The notes: generated from the letters alone by a model not told the origin. A stretch of 64,000 nt of DNA from Paenibacillus radicis (ex Xue et al. 2023) (GCF_024722015.1 NZ_JANQBD010000024.1:1-64000); one strand, 5' to 3'. Shown: positions 43,189 to 52,062, numbered from the stretch's first letter. Translations and numbers: made by a program.

Positions 43189-44775
43189 TTAAGTCTCCCC
43201 ATTTTCAGGACCCGGTTTTTGACCGGATGCCTGCCGATACTTGTTGTACTCCCCCGTTAAACGCGGACGTGTATTCATCATCCACCAAGGAGCTCTAATA
43301 AGGACGTCTTTGAATTCAGCCAGCTTTGGAGTCGAAACCGCGGATAAATAGGGGATACCGAAAGACCGCAAGCTGCACATATGAAGTACAATAGCGATAA
43401 CACCTAACATAATCCCAAGAAGCCCAAGTGTACCCGCGAGAAGAATCAATGGAAAGCGAAGCATTCGCAGCGCTATCCCAGCGATATAACGTGGAACCAT
43501 GAAGGAAGAGATGCCGGTAATGGCAACTACCATAACCATAGGTGCTGAGACAAGGCCGGCTTGTACGGATGCTTGACCGATGACGAGCGCTCCGACTATG
43601 CTGACGGCAGAGCCTACCTGCTTGGGCAATCGAACGCCTGCTTCCCTGAGTGCTTCAAATATAATTTCCATGATCAAAGCCTCGACCAACGCCGGAAAGG
43701 GAACCGATTCCCGTGAGCTTGCCATGCTGATTAACAAAGCTCCGGGCACCATCTCTTGATGAAAAGTAAGAATGGCTACATATACGGATGGAAGCAGGAT
43801 AGAGATCAATAGAAAACAATAACGCAGCCAGCGTGTGACTGTGGAAATCATGAAACGCTGGTAGTAATCCTCCGCGGCTTGTATGAGGGAAAAGAAGGTT
43901 GCAGGAGCAATTAATACAAACGGAGTGCCATCTACCAGAATGGCTACCCTTCCTTCGAGCAGGCTGCCGCTGGTCACATCCGGGCGTTCGGTACTCAGCA
44001 GCTGAGGAAAAGGAGAGAAAGGGGTATCCTCAATCAGTTCTTCAATATAGCCGCTCTCCAGTATACCGTCGATCCGGATACGTTGAAGCCGATTTTTCAC
44101 TTCTTCCACCAGCGTTTGATCCGCAAGACCCTCTATATAAGCGATAACGATATTCGTTTGAGTGTAATCGCCGATTTTCATCGATTCCATCTTAAGGCTT
44201 GGACTCTTGATGATACGACGCAATTGGGAGGTGTTGACACGCAGTGTTTCTGTAAAGCCTTCACGAGGCCCCCTGATCCCCACCTCAGCCGTAGGTTCCT
44301 CTATTCCGCGTTTTTCCCATTTGGTTAATCCTAGTGCAAGACCAGATGGCTCATTATCACATAACAGAATTGGATTCCCGTTAGAAAGATAGTCAATACA
44401 AGATGAGAATGTGTTGAATTCATTGGCTTGAGATACTGATATTTTTTGTTCGATAAGCTGTTTGAGATTGGTGTTTGCTCCTGACTCTTCCTTCATCAAT
44501 GGCGCAATAACATTCTCCTCAATGCCTTCGGAGTCAGACATGCCATCGATATATATCAGAATAGCTTTAACCTTTCCACCGATTAAAAAGGAGCGAAAGA
44601 CTACATCCGAGCTTTTGGTATAAATCGAACGGAGCATCTTTTCATTAGGCTGCAAACTTGAATAAAGTTGTTGCTGTTTCTGGTCATTATTGGCAGGCTT
44701 CTTCTGTTCACGACCCTGAGCAGGGTTCATTCTCAGCCATTTATTTAGTTTTTTGAACAAATGATGATCCCCCAT
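43189..44775 (-). CDS. Germinant receptor A subunit, GerA/SpoVAF family
   Basis: 528 residues: a soluble N-terminal region (about 1-280) with LIYIDGMSDSEGIEE and KSPSLKMESMKIGDYTQT, followed by about five membrane helices (VTRWLRYCFLLISILLPSVY; the conserved ESVPFPALVEALIMEI), and a hydrophilic tail. Together with B and C it forms the inner-membrane spore receptor and channel. The ATG at 44775 has only AAGGG upstream; TTG 44760 preceded by GGGGGA is an alternative. Operon order A-B-C-small protein. Confidence 0.92.
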   Translation of the reverse strand: MGDHHLFKKLNKWLRMNPAQGREQKKPANNDQKQQQLYSSLQPNEKMLRSIYTKSSDVVFRSFLIGGKVKAILIYIDGMSDSEGIEENVIAPLMKEESGANTNLKQLIEQKISVSQANEFNTFSSCIDYLSNGNPILLCDNEPSGLALGLTKWEKRGIEEPTAEVGIRGPREGFTETLRVNTSQLRRIIKSPSLKMESMKIGDYTQTNIVIAYIEGLADQTLVEEVKNRLQRIRIDGILESGYIEELIEDTPFSPFPQLLSTERPDVTSGSLLEGRVAILVDGTPFVLIAPATFFSLIQAAEDYYQRFMISTVTRWLRYCFLLISILLPSVYVAILTFHQEMVPGALLISMASSRESVPFPALVEALIMEIIFEALREAGVRLPKQVGSAVSIVGALVIGQASVQAGLVSAPMVMVVAITGISSFMVPRYIAGIALRMLRFPLILLAGTLGLLGIMLGVIAIVLHMCSLRSFGIPYLSAVSTPKLAEFKDVLIRAPWWMMNTRPRLTGEYNKYRQASGQKPGPENGET

Positions 44776-44904
44776 TGGGCTGAAAACCCTTGATAAAGTT
44801 GTTAATTATAGTAAACCAAATGCTACCTTTTCATACAAAATAAAGATGAATATTATTTGGTGAATGACTGCTCAGTCTTTTACACAGAAAAAACAGCAAA
44901 CAAA

Positions 44905-44940
44905 ATACCCGCTTGAGCTAATTGGCTCAAAAGCGGGTTT
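44905..44940 (-). terminator. Terminator of the AraC-type regulator gene
   Basis: ACCCGCTTGAGC (44907-44918) pairs with GCTCAAAAGCGGGT (44925-44938) with a small bulge; the minus strand continues into ATTTTGTTT. It separates the AraC gene from the germination operon. Confidence 0.7.
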
Positions 44941-44960
44941 CATTTTCAGAGACAAGTAAT

Positions 44961-45764
44961 TTATTGGTGTTTACGGGTGTATTCCTCAGGAGTTTTACCA
45001 ATAATACTTTTGAAATCTTTGATGAAATGCGATTGATCGTAATATCCGAGATCTGTCGACAGCTTCACCAAATTATAATTTTGGTCGAGATCCATTGTTT
45101 CAGCAGCATTTTGCAGTCGATACAGCTTGATGACCCACTTTGGGCTTACTCCGACGTATTGTTCAAACAATCGCTGCAGCTTTCTTATGTTAATGTTGAA
45201 CAGTTGACTAACATGGTCCACTTTAGTAATCTCCCGGTCTTCGACAACCTGATCTATGATTCTATTTATTAGAGTAATGTTTTCATCCTTCGCCGGAAGC
45301 TTTTGCCGAATTATATGTTCGATATGCTCAACCATCCTGAAGTCATCTTGTTGGCTGAGAATTGTATGCTCTATAGTTCGAGCCTCCACATCAAAAACGC
45401 CTTCGATCCCCAAAGGATTGCCATTTAACTGAGAGACTGACTGTTTAATGAATGGATAGAAGCCTCCCGGCTTAAATTTCACACCTAGAACGCGTCCCTT
45501 TTCCTGAATGATAACGCTGTATTTGTTTTTCGCAACGCCATATATAGCTGTCTTGTCAGGTTCAATGATTAGATTTACACATGGATTAGGAACAATTTCC
45601 TGATTATAGGGATCATGGCCGGTTAAACCCCAGCTTACAATCCAGAAGTGCTTGACGAAAAAACCAACATCCCCCGAGGGAGCGTAACGTGAGAGCGAGA
45701 ATTTCTTTTCGCCTTCTACCAAATTCAATACACCCATACTAGGCTTCAGAGCATTTGAGTTCAT
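44961..45764 (-). CDS. AraC-family regulator with DUF6597-like N-terminal domain
   Basis: 267 residues. N-terminal sensor-like part (about 10-145; NPCVNLIIEP, VLGVKFKPGGFYPFI) and a C-terminal double helix-turn-helix (about 165-265; ISQLFNINIRKLQRLFEQYVGVSP-like, LSTDLGYYDQSHFIKDFKSIIGKTPEEY). Divergent from the SRPBCC gene at 45942, which is its most likely target. Confidence 0.87.
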   Translation of the reverse strand: MNSNALKPSMGVLNLVEGEKKFSLSRYAPSGDVGFFVKHFWIVSWGLTGHDPYNQEIVPNPCVNLIIEPDKTAIYGVAKNKYSVIIQEKGRVLGVKFKPGGFYPFIKQSVSQLNGNPLGIEGVFDVEARTIEHTILSQQDDFRMVEHIEHIIRQKLPAKDENITLINRIIDQVVEDREITKVDHVSQLFNINIRKLQRLFEQYVGVSPKWVIKLYRLQNAAETMDLDQNYNLVKLSTDLGYYDQSHFIKDFKSIIGKTPEEYTRKHQ

Positions 45765-45941
45765 ATGTGGTTACTCCTTCTTCTCCTGTGAGTTGTCCTA
45801 ATCGTAACTAGCAGCTTGTCGCGTTTTTACAATACTTAACTGGAATGAATATCTATAATTCATATTAGCAACATATAGAAAATCTCGCAAACAATCAATG
45901 TTGCTAGTTTCGCTAGAAACAAACACCAAGGAGGAAGTAAT

Positions 45942-46400
45942 ATGGAAAATGCAGAACTGAAATATGAATTTTACATTGATGCGACAATAGAAAAGGTATG
46001 GGATGCTTTAGTGTCGCCGGAAGGAACACGCAAAACCTTTTTCGGATGTGTGATCCGATCTACTTTTGAAGAGGGAGCTCCTTACGAATATGTAGGTCCG
46101 GGTAATGATGGTGATGAGACGATTCATGTATATGGCAGCATTCTGAAGTATGAGATCCATAAGGAAATGAGTTGCACGGAGCATCCGGGGCCATCTTATA
46201 GGGAAAATCATGCGCAGCTTGAGACCAGAGTAACCTTTACTTTGGAGACGGTTGGAAATTGTACCAAGTTGAAGCTCGTTAATGACCAATGGCCAGCTAA
46301 CCATCCATCTTACAGCAATGCCTCGCAGAGCTGGCCAATGATACTAAGCAATGTTAAGACCTATGCTGAAACTGGGAAGACGCTGGATTTCGGCTGGTAA
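45942..46400 (+). CDS. SRPBCC/AHSA1-family protein
   Basis: 152 residues with the START-like ligand-binding fold: FYIDATIEKVWDALVSPEGT at the N-terminus, then beta strands and the C-terminal helix QSWPMILSNVKTYAETGK. Proteins of this kind bind small hydrophobic ligands or act as Hsp90-co-chaperone relatives; ligand unknown. AAGGAGGAAG precedes the ATG. Probably controlled by the divergent AraC gene; a GTTTC/GAAAC palindrome (about 45908-45921) lies in its leader. Confidence 0.85.
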   Translation: MENAELKYEFYIDATIEKVWDALVSPEGTRKTFFGCVIRSTFEEGAPYEYVGPGNDGDETIHVYGSILKYEIHKEMSCTEHPGPSYRENHAQLETRVTFTLETVGNCTKLKLVNDQWPANHPSYSNASQSWPMILSNVKTYAETGKTLDFGW

Positions 46401-46425
46401 TGTTTAAAATGAATAAGATCGTTGA

Positions 46426-46450
46426 GGGGCTTGCTTCGGCAAGCTCCTAT
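46426..46450 (+). terminator. UUCG-loop terminator after the SRPBCC gene
   Basis: GGGGCTTGC (46426-46434), TTCG loop, GCAAGCTCC (46439-46447). The T-tract is short, so termination may be partial. Confidence 0.55.
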
Positions 46451-46477
46451 TCGTATTGCTGCTATTAAAAACTAATG

Positions 46478-46503
46478 TGTTAATTCAGTTAACAGGCTAT
46501 AAT
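46478..46503 (+). promoter_or_regulatory. Operator-like palindrome and -10 box before the ChrB C-domain gene
   Basis: TGTTAA-TTCAG-TTAACA (46478-46494) is a perfect 6-5-6 inverted repeat directly upstream of TATAAT (46498-46503). A protein bound here would cover the -35 region. Confidence 0.5.
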
Positions 46504-46550
46504 CTAAGACAGACGTATAAAGAATTCAATAGGGCAGGGAGTGACTCGGA

Positions 46551-46988
46551 GTGAAATGGGTAACGAGAGAGAATGCGAATGTTGAACGTGTGGCATGTCC
46601 ATGGCTAATATTGAAATTTATTGATCCGGAAGCGATTTTTGAATTCGTTCCCAATGATACGGATCCTGCAGCCATAACGGACGGAATTCCTTTTGATATG
46701 AAGGGGGTGGAATTGGGGCATCACTCTGGGAGCTGCAGCTTTGAAACGATGCTAATCAAGTATGAGCTAACCAACAATCTGGCATTGGTGATGATGGGAT
46801 CAATTATCCATGGAGCTGATATTCCCATAGACATTGACATTACTCCGGAGTCAGCAGGCTTGCGTGCCATTGCCTTTGGTTTTCATTACTTAGGGATCGA
46901 TGACCACGAGAAAATTAATTTGCAAATACCTATGTACGATGCACTATATGCATGGTGTGAACGAAAGACAGGGACTGGCAAACAATAA
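46551..46988 (+). CDS. Stand-alone ChrB C-terminal domain protein
   Basis: 145 residues matching the C-terminal part of chromate-resistance protein ChrB: WVTRENANVERVACPWLILKFIDP at the start, FDMKGVELGHHSGSCSFETML, IHGADI, LRAIAFGFHYLG. In complete ChrB this domain follows the N-terminal regulator domain in one chain. Here it is alone, and the N-terminal domain is in the facing gene 5 bp away. GTG start with GGGAG upstream. No ChrA chromate transporter is in the window. Confidence 0.85.
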   Translation: MKWVTRENANVERVACPWLILKFIDPEAIFEFVPNDTDPAAITDGIPFDMKGVELGHHSGSCSFETMLIKYELTNNLALVMMGSIIHGADIPIDIDITPESAGLRAIAFGFHYLGIDDHEKINLQIPMYDALYAWCERKTGTGKQ

Positions 46989-46992
46989 GGGC

Positions 46993-47487
46993 TTAAAATC
47001 GGAGCAATTGTTTTCTACATTGATCAAGCAGCAGCCTGACTTTTCGTCCCGCCTCAGCTTCAAAATAATCTCGAGCTTCAATTATTTGAAATTGACGTAT
47101 CGTTTTTTGAAATTCTTCCCGTACTCGTTGGAGTTGTTCATCATCGAACTCCCAGGCTTCTTCTTCTTCGAAATAGCCTTGCAGTCGTTTGATCCCTGGA
47201 ATCAACTCGTTATATTCTTCGGTACGGGCCGAGTTAAACTGCTCGATCATTTCCTGGTCTTTTTCGGTAGAGAATGTATTGGACAAAAAGGTGGATTCTT
47301 GACCTCCGAATTCACGAACCTTCTCAGCTAATGCTCCTATAAACAAGTGGACATCATCGGAATTAGGAAGCAGGCAGACCCCGTCTTGAAGATAAATCGA
47401 TCCGAATTTTTTGAGCTCTCTCCACAAGTAGGCACGATATTTAGTAGGCTGCGGGGGGACTTTGTAAATAAAAATAATCCACTTCAT
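46993..47487 (-). CDS. Stand-alone ChrB N-terminal domain protein
   Basis: 164 residues. Begins MKWIIFIYKVPPQPTKYRAY and continues LWRELKKFGSIYLQDGVCLLP, the sensor/DNA-binding N-terminal region of ChrB; the remainder is a charged helical segment. ATG 47487 with TGGAG upstream is chosen over the longer frame to 47526. Convergent with the ChrB C-domain gene. A regulator role is inferred from ChrB. Confidence 0.83.
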   Translation of the reverse strand: MKWIIFIYKVPPQPTKYRAYLWRELKKFGSIYLQDGVCLLPNSDDVHLFIGALAEKVREFGGQESTFLSNTFSTEKDQEMIEQFNSARTEEYNELIPGIKRLQGYFEEEEAWEFDDEQLQRVREEFQKTIRQFQIIEARDYFEAEAGRKVRLLLDQCRKQLLRF

Positions 47488-47532
47488 AGAAGATGCTCCA
47501 TTCTGTTTTAACCCTAATGATACCATATATCC

Positions 47533-47569
47533 AAAAAAGCAGCATCCAGCCTTTGCGGCAGGTGCTGCT
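47533..47569 (-). terminator. Terminator of the COG4280-type membrane gene pair
   Basis: AGCAGCATCCAGCC (47539-47552) pairs with GGCAGGTGCTGCT (47557-47569); on the minus strand a TTTTTT tract follows. Confidence 0.75.
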
Positions 47570-47584
47570 CTTTATATATAGGTG

Positions 47585-47788
47585 TCAACGCATTTTTTTT
47601 CGATACTCCATAATTAGACTAAGCGGTAGTGTTAGCAGGGTAAGTATAGCTAGCAGCCATGCGCCAGCCGCGGAGCTGAAATTATTATAAATGAATATGC
47701 TTGTAACCGTGATGGATAGAAGGATGCCGATAGCCAGCCACCAATCATCAATTATAAGACCCAAAATGGTTTGAAGCACTGTTTTCAC
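47585..47788 (-). CDS. Small two-helix membrane protein
   Basis: 67 residues, two hydrophobic segments (about 16-34 and 38-58) and a basic C-terminus (EYRKKMR). No known domain. GTG start preceded by GGAGGGTGAGG; it overlaps the 3' end of the upstream membrane gene by 41 bp, so the two are coupled and the protein is probably a partner of that transporter-like protein. Confidence 0.68.
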   Translation of the reverse strand: MKTVLQTILGLIIDDWWLAIGILLSITVTSIFIYNNFSSAAGAWLLAILTLLTLPLSLIMEYRKKMR

Positions 47789-48524
47789 GGTTCCTCACCC
47801 TCCGTTTTTGCAGATTCTGCAGAACACCCACACTTAGAATGGATACGAGCAGTAAGGCGGCCATCAAAACTAATATGGACACATCCCCGTGCCACCATTC
47901 GACTCCGACACCTTCACCCACCAAAAAAATACCAAAGCTGCTAAGCATTAATCCAACTACAAATTTCATTGTGTTTTCCGGTATCATTGCGAGAGGTTTC
48001 CTAAGTAGTATTCCGGCAATTATGACGACAATTATCCCGATGACACTGCCAAGAACTGCTGAACTGAGTTCGTTAGCGGCTAAACCTAAGGTAAGAACGA
48101 TAAATATAGCCTCGATTCCTTCTAACAAAACAATATTGAATGTTGTTGTAAAGCCGAACCAGTCCATCCGCTTGGTAGCCGTTCCCTCTTTTTTCTGGCG
48201 TGTTAGTTCTTCCTCGTACGCTTCATTTTCCAGGTGTAATGCTTTTAGGCCGGAATACCGCAATATGGCTTTGCGTAGCCACCTCATCCCGAACATCATC
48301 ATTAATATCCCGATGACAAGCTGAAAGGCGCTGACATGCACGTAGCTCATTAATGGGACTCCGAATAGCACGACCAGTGCTGTCAGCAGCAGGATGGCAA
48401 GAGCCATGCCGGAAAGCGAGCTTCGCCAGCCTTTCGTTACACCTACAGCCAATACGATTGTAAGGGCTTCCACAAACTCGACTGCTGTACCTAGAAAGCT
48501 TGCAGTTATTACATAAAGATTCAT
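47748..48524 (-). CDS. COG4280-type membrane protein, possible cation transporter
   Basis: 258 residues and about seven membrane helices. Two internally similar halves each carry a Glu-containing helix: TAVEFVEALTIVLAVG (about 13-28) and IVLLEGIEAIFIVLTLG (about 132-148). The E-x-x-E pattern is like that of metal permeases and the GDT1/LysE-type folds. Substrate unknown. Nearby ChrB-domain genes hint at metal or oxyanion handling. AAAGGAG before the ATG; a 39-bp palindrome overlaps the probable promoter. Confidence 0.78.
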   Translation of the reverse strand: MNLYVITASFLGTAVEFVEALTIVLAVGVTKGWRSSLSGMALAILLLTALVVLFGVPLMSYVHVSAFQLVIGILMMMFGMRWLRKAILRYSGLKALHLENEAYEEELTRQKKEGTATKRMDWFGFTTTFNIVLLEGIEAIFIVLTLGLAANELSSAVLGSVIGIIVVIIAGILLRKPLAMIPENTMKFVVGLMLSSFGIFLVGEGVGVEWWHGDVSILVLMAALLLVSILSVGVLQNLQKRRVRNRENSASNHFGSYN

Positions 48525-48548
48525 TCGAGCTGCTCCTTTCCGAATTTA

Positions 48549-48587
48549 AAAAGTAACAGTCGTTATAATATAACAACTGTTACTTTT
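48549..48587. promoter_or_regulatory. 39-bp near-perfect palindrome, probable operator
   Basis: AAAAGTAACAGT (48549-48560) and ACTGTTACTTTT (48576-48587) are perfect inverted 12-mers around the inner palindrome GTTATAATATAAC (48562-48574). The only arm asymmetry is one position. It lies 25-63 nt upstream of the membrane gene at 48524 and includes a TATAAT-like -10 region, so a dimeric repressor here would block transcription. Confidence 0.75.
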
Positions 48588-48649
48588 AATTTATACGAGT
48601 TATTCGATTTTGTAAAGTGGAGAATCAGAGAGATAAACCTACAGGATAC

Positions 48650-49537
48650 TTACGCAGGGGAAGAGGGGATCAGCTTTTGTACAAACATTTTCATCGCCAT
48701 GGTTATTGGCATTTTTTTGCCATGAATCATCAGGAAGTCCCGTGTGAAGCTTGTTTCTTTAATTGGGACATCGATAATCTCACCGGCTTCGAGCTCTTTG
48801 CGCACGACCAATCGTGATAAAATAGCGATCCCAAGCCCGGCAGCAACGGATTCCTTCACACCTTGGCTGCTGTTAAAAATATAGGATCGCCTGACGGAGA
48901 GACCGGCATCATGTATGAATGCATCACTGAACGCTCGGGTCCCTGAGCCGCTTTCTCTTAGAACCCACACTTGATCCTGCAGCATTGATGGCTCTGCTAT
49001 GCGAAGGGAAGATAACGGATGCCCGGGTGGAGCGACTAATATCATTTCGTCCTTCATATAGGGGATGGCCTCGATATCGAACTGGGTCACATGGCCTTCC
49101 ACCAGACCGAGGTCGAGTTCATTGATGCGAACGGCTTGGATAATTTCTTCCGTATTGCCAATGTTCACTTGAATGTCGACCTGAGGATATAAACTTGTAA
49201 ATTCGGCTAACAGCCGCGGCATGACATATTCTCCTATAGTAAAGCTTGCGCCGATTTTAAGTGAGCCGGTTACGGCATTTTGCAGCAGATGGATTTCTTG
49301 CTTCGCATTTTCGTATAGAGATAAAATTTGCTTGGCATTTTTATATAATAGGGTTCCCGCTTCCGTCAATTTTACTTGCTTGGGGGAACGATGCATCAGC
49401 TTGGCACCCATCTCCTGCTCCAGATTTCGAATATGCAAGCTTACTCCAGGCTGGGAAAGATTAAGCAGCTCCGCGGCCCGGGAGAAATTGCTCTGCTCGG
49501 TTACCGTTACAAATACTTTCAGTGTTTCTACAATCAT
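48650..49537 (-). CDS. LysR-type regulator, CysL/YeiE-like
   Basis: 295 residues. Winged helix-turn-helix at 1-60 (FVTVTEQSNFSRAAELLNLSQPGVSLHIRNLE) and a substrate-binding-type effector domain (about 90-290; GSLKIGASFTIGEYVMPRLL, VLRESGSGTR, VAAGLGIAILSRLVV). The sequence style and its divergent YeiH neighbour match regulators of sulfur metabolism. GGAGG upstream of the ATG. Confidence 0.9.
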   Translation of the reverse strand: MIVETLKVFVTVTEQSNFSRAAELLNLSQPGVSLHIRNLEQEMGAKLMHRSPKQVKLTEAGTLLYKNAKQILSLYENAKQEIHLLQNAVTGSLKIGASFTIGEYVMPRLLAEFTSLYPQVDIQVNIGNTEEIIQAVRINELDLGLVEGHVTQFDIEAIPYMKDEMILVAPPGHPLSSLRIAEPSMLQDQVWVLRESGSGTRAFSDAFIHDAGLSVRRSYIFNSSQGVKESVAAGLGIAILSRLVVRKELEAGEIIDVPIKETSFTRDFLMIHGKKMPITMAMKMFVQKLIPSSPA

Positions 49538-49639
49538 ACTTATTCCTCCGCCTTAATCTTCGGTTTTATTCCTTGTTGAGCCCCGGTTATACAGTATTCA
49601 CATTGTAGCTTTAAACCTTATTCAGAACAATGAACAATC

Positions 49640-49663
49640 ATTAGTATTTCTGATGATACTAAT
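49640..49663. promoter_or_regulatory. LysR-type binding site between the regulator and yeiH-like gene
   Basis: ATTAGTAT-8 bp-ATACTAAT is a perfect inverted repeat and contains T-N11-A, the LTTR box pattern. It sits about 75 bp upstream of the exporter start and 100 bp from the regulator start. Confidence 0.75.
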
Positions 49664-49735
49664 AGCAGATAAGTATTTCACTTCCTTATTTAGCTGTTCT
49701 ATAGTGGAGCCATATATTAAAGGAGTGAATTCACT

Positions 49736-50785
49736 ATGGGACAGACACAAGCACAAACTTATCCATTTAACCCTATAAAAAAAGGACTCGGCTTCGCTCA
49801 AGGCTTAGGTCTCACGCTGCTCCTTGCAGTTACGGCCAAGTATTTGTCCGGTTTTCCTTATTTAAGTATCATGGGTCAACTGGTCATTGCAATTCTGCTC
49901 GGTATTGTATGGCGTGCGTTGATCGGGGTACCGGTACAATTGATGCCTGGTATTTCCTATTCAAATAAAAAACTTCTGCGGTTTGGCATTATTCTTCTCG
50001 GAATGCGGCTTAACCTGGCTGATATAGTTCATGCTGGTCCGAAGGTGCTGGCTGTTGGTGTGATTAACATCGTATTTACGGTTTTTATAGTTTACGGCAT
50101 TGCCCGGTTTATAAAAGTAGAGCAGAGGCTCGGTATGCTCACTGCATGTGGGACGGCCATCTGTGGAGCAGCGGCGGTCGTAGCTATTGCGCCGCAGATC
50201 AAGGCGAATGATGAAGAAACAGCTATAAGTGCAGCAACTGTGGCGATTTTGGGTACAATTTTTACATTGCTTTATACGCTGCTTTATCCGTTTCTCGGAC
50301 TTTCGGCTTCTGGATATGGCGTCTTCTCAGGAGCTACTCTGCATGAGGTTGCTCATGTAATTGCAGCAGCTGCCCCTGGCGGGAAGGACGCTGTAGATAT
50401 GGCAGTGATTGTGAAGCTGACCCGTGTAGCCTGTCTTGTTCCGGCAGCCATTCTCATTAGTATTTGGGCCAAACGTTTGGAGAACAAACAATCTGGTGCT
50501 ACAAGCCAAACAAGCTGGAGAGCGATTCCGATTCCATGGTTTATTATCGGGTTTCTCTTAATGAGTGGCGTCAACACATTGGGAATCATCTCTACAGAGG
50601 TAACGAATCACGTCATAACGGCAGCTTATTTGCTAATTGCCATGGCAATGGCGGGCTTAGGACTGAATGTGGATCTACTTTCTTTCCGCAGATTAGGGTT
50701 GAGACCATTTGTCGCAGGGCTTATAGGATCTGTGCTTTTATCAGGCTTAGGCTATCTGCTTGTTGTTTTATTCGGTCTTGTATAA
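49736..50785 (+). CDS. YeiH/UPF0324-family putative sulfate exporter
   Basis: 349 residues and about ten membrane helices. Family motifs: LAILLGIVWRA, KKLLRFGIILLGMRLNL, LTACGTAICGAAAVVAIAP, FSGATLHEVAHVIAAA and AGLGLNVDL. Described in the family as a sulfate or taurine-related exporter, with function not firmly shown. AAAGGAGTG upstream. Likely activated by the divergent LysR protein. Confidence 0.9.
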   Translation: MGQTQAQTYPFNPIKKGLGFAQGLGLTLLLAVTAKYLSGFPYLSIMGQLVIAILLGIVWRALIGVPVQLMPGISYSNKKLLRFGIILLGMRLNLADIVHAGPKVLAVGVINIVFTVFIVYGIARFIKVEQRLGMLTACGTAICGAAAVVAIAPQIKANDEETAISAATVAILGTIFTLLYTLLYPFLGLSASGYGVFSGATLHEVAHVIAAAAPGGKDAVDMAVIVKLTRVACLVPAAILISIWAKRLENKQSGATSQTSWRAIPIPWFIIGFLLMSGVNTLGIISTEVTNHVITAAYLLIAMAMAGLGLNVDLLSFRRLGLRPFVAGLIGSVLLSGLGYLLVVLFGLV

Positions 50786-50854
50786 ATGTTGTTTACAGCA
50801 TGGCTCTACCTGGATTATTATGTAATAATATGTAAAAAAAAGAGGGTGGTGGCT

Positions 50855-51982
50855 ATGTTAGTTAAGAAGGCTGTGCTAGGTCTAACCGCTGTTGTTGTGC
50901 TGGTTGGAGGAATAGTAGTAGGAAGAGAGCTGTTTATTGTCAATTCCGGGAAAGAGCAGCCGGTTTCGGGCGATACTTCCTTCCAAGAGGCAAATCCTGT
51001 GCCAGCGAAGCCCCAGTCTACGAAACCGAGCAAGAGTCTGGCTGATCTGGTAAAAGAATATGGCGAGCTGCCTCTGGCTGACGCCCATAATCATGACGCT
51101 GGCGGTTACGCCTATATGCGAATGGTGGAAACGTGGAAACGAACGAGCATCGACCGAATTGTTCTGTTCGGTAATGTTTCCGATCCAAGTGCTATAGACA
51201 CCGATGCAACAGCCTGGAAAGCCTATGAAGAGTATCCTGAACTTGTAATCCCCTTCTTCTCCGGTATTAACCTGAAGGATGCTTCGAGTCTCGAGGTTGT
51301 CAAGAAAAATTTGGAAAAGGGCTATTTCGGTATTGGAGAAATTGCAGCCGCTTCTGTTAATTCTCCTGCTCTTAGGAATGTTCCTTGGAAAACAGACCAT
51401 CCGATGGATGGCTTCTTACCGCAAATATACGAGTTAGCCGCGCAGTACAAGGCTCCTTTGCTTTTACACATTGATCCTCCATCTGGCGGGCCCATATATC
51501 AGCTGGAGGAAGCATTAGAAGCTTACCCTCATACGAATTTTATATTCGCACATGCCAATGCCTATAATTCACCTGATAATATACGGCGGCTGCTGCAGAA
51601 GCATCCCAATCTATATGCGGATTTTTTTGCGGGTTTTACAGTTTTCAATCCTGAGAGCTCTAACAAGCTGGAGCACTTTATTCCTGTGATGAAAGAGTTC
51701 CCGGACAGGTTTATGCTTAGTACGGACTCTGGCTATGGCTTGAAGAGCGAGGAGTTAGCGATTGAGGGGATGTACCGTTTAATAGACGAATTGGGAGATA
51801 AGGCATTGGCAAGAAAGATAGCCTATGACAATTTGGATGCATTAATCAAATTTCAACCGGCAACAGCTGCACAGCTTGAGGCTATACGGAATATGAAACA
51901 GGCTGACGGTCAAACCTATGCTGCATCTGGCTTAACGAAGGTTGAGGCAGCAAAGCTTCTTCTTAAAAACGCGTCCAAATAA
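50855..51982 (+). CDS. Exported amidohydrolase, membrane-anchored
   Basis: 375 residues. N-terminal membrane anchor (KKAVLGLTAVVVLVGGIVVG), Pro/Lys-rich linker, then an amidohydrolase_2/TatD-like barrel (about 70-340): DAHNHDAGG with the metal HxH motif, KGYFGIGEIAAAS, APLLLHIDPP, FIFAHANAYN and MLSTDSGYGL with the final Asp. Hydrolytic substrate unknown. GAGGGTGG precedes ATG 50855; the frame's earlier start at 50786 overlaps a non-coding leader. Confidence 0.83.
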   Translation: MLVKKAVLGLTAVVVLVGGIVVGRELFIVNSGKEQPVSGDTSFQEANPVPAKPQSTKPSKSLADLVKEYGELPLADAHNHDAGGYAYMRMVETWKRTSIDRIVLFGNVSDPSAIDTDATAWKAYEEYPELVIPFFSGINLKDASSLEVVKKNLEKGYFGIGEIAAASVNSPALRNVPWKTDHPMDGFLPQIYELAAQYKAPLLLHIDPPSGGPIYQLEEALEAYPHTNFIFAHANAYNSPDNIRRLLQKHPNLYADFFAGFTVFNPESSNKLEHFIPVMKEFPDRFMLSTDSGYGLKSEELAIEGMYRLIDELGDKALARKIAYDNLDALIKFQPATAAQLEAIRNMKQADGQTYAASGLTKVEAAKLLLKNASK

Positions 51983-51993
51983 ACTTTTTCCTC

Positions 51994-52022
51994 TTGACGC
52001 TTCTTTATTTTGTGCATACAGT
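51994..52022 (+). promoter_or_regulatory. Promoter of the MFS exporter
   Basis: TTGACG (51994-51999), 17-bp spacer, TACAGT (52017-52022), 40 bp ahead of the ATG. Confidence 0.65.
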
Positions 52023-52062
52023 GGACAAGTACACAATTTACCAGTAAAGAAGGAAAGTTCGA

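Noticed and set aside
47748..48524. Membrane protein next to ChrB-domain genes considered as the chromate transporter ChrA
   Set aside because: Length, helix pattern and the TAVEFVEALT motif do not fit ChrA; it looks like the COG4280 type.
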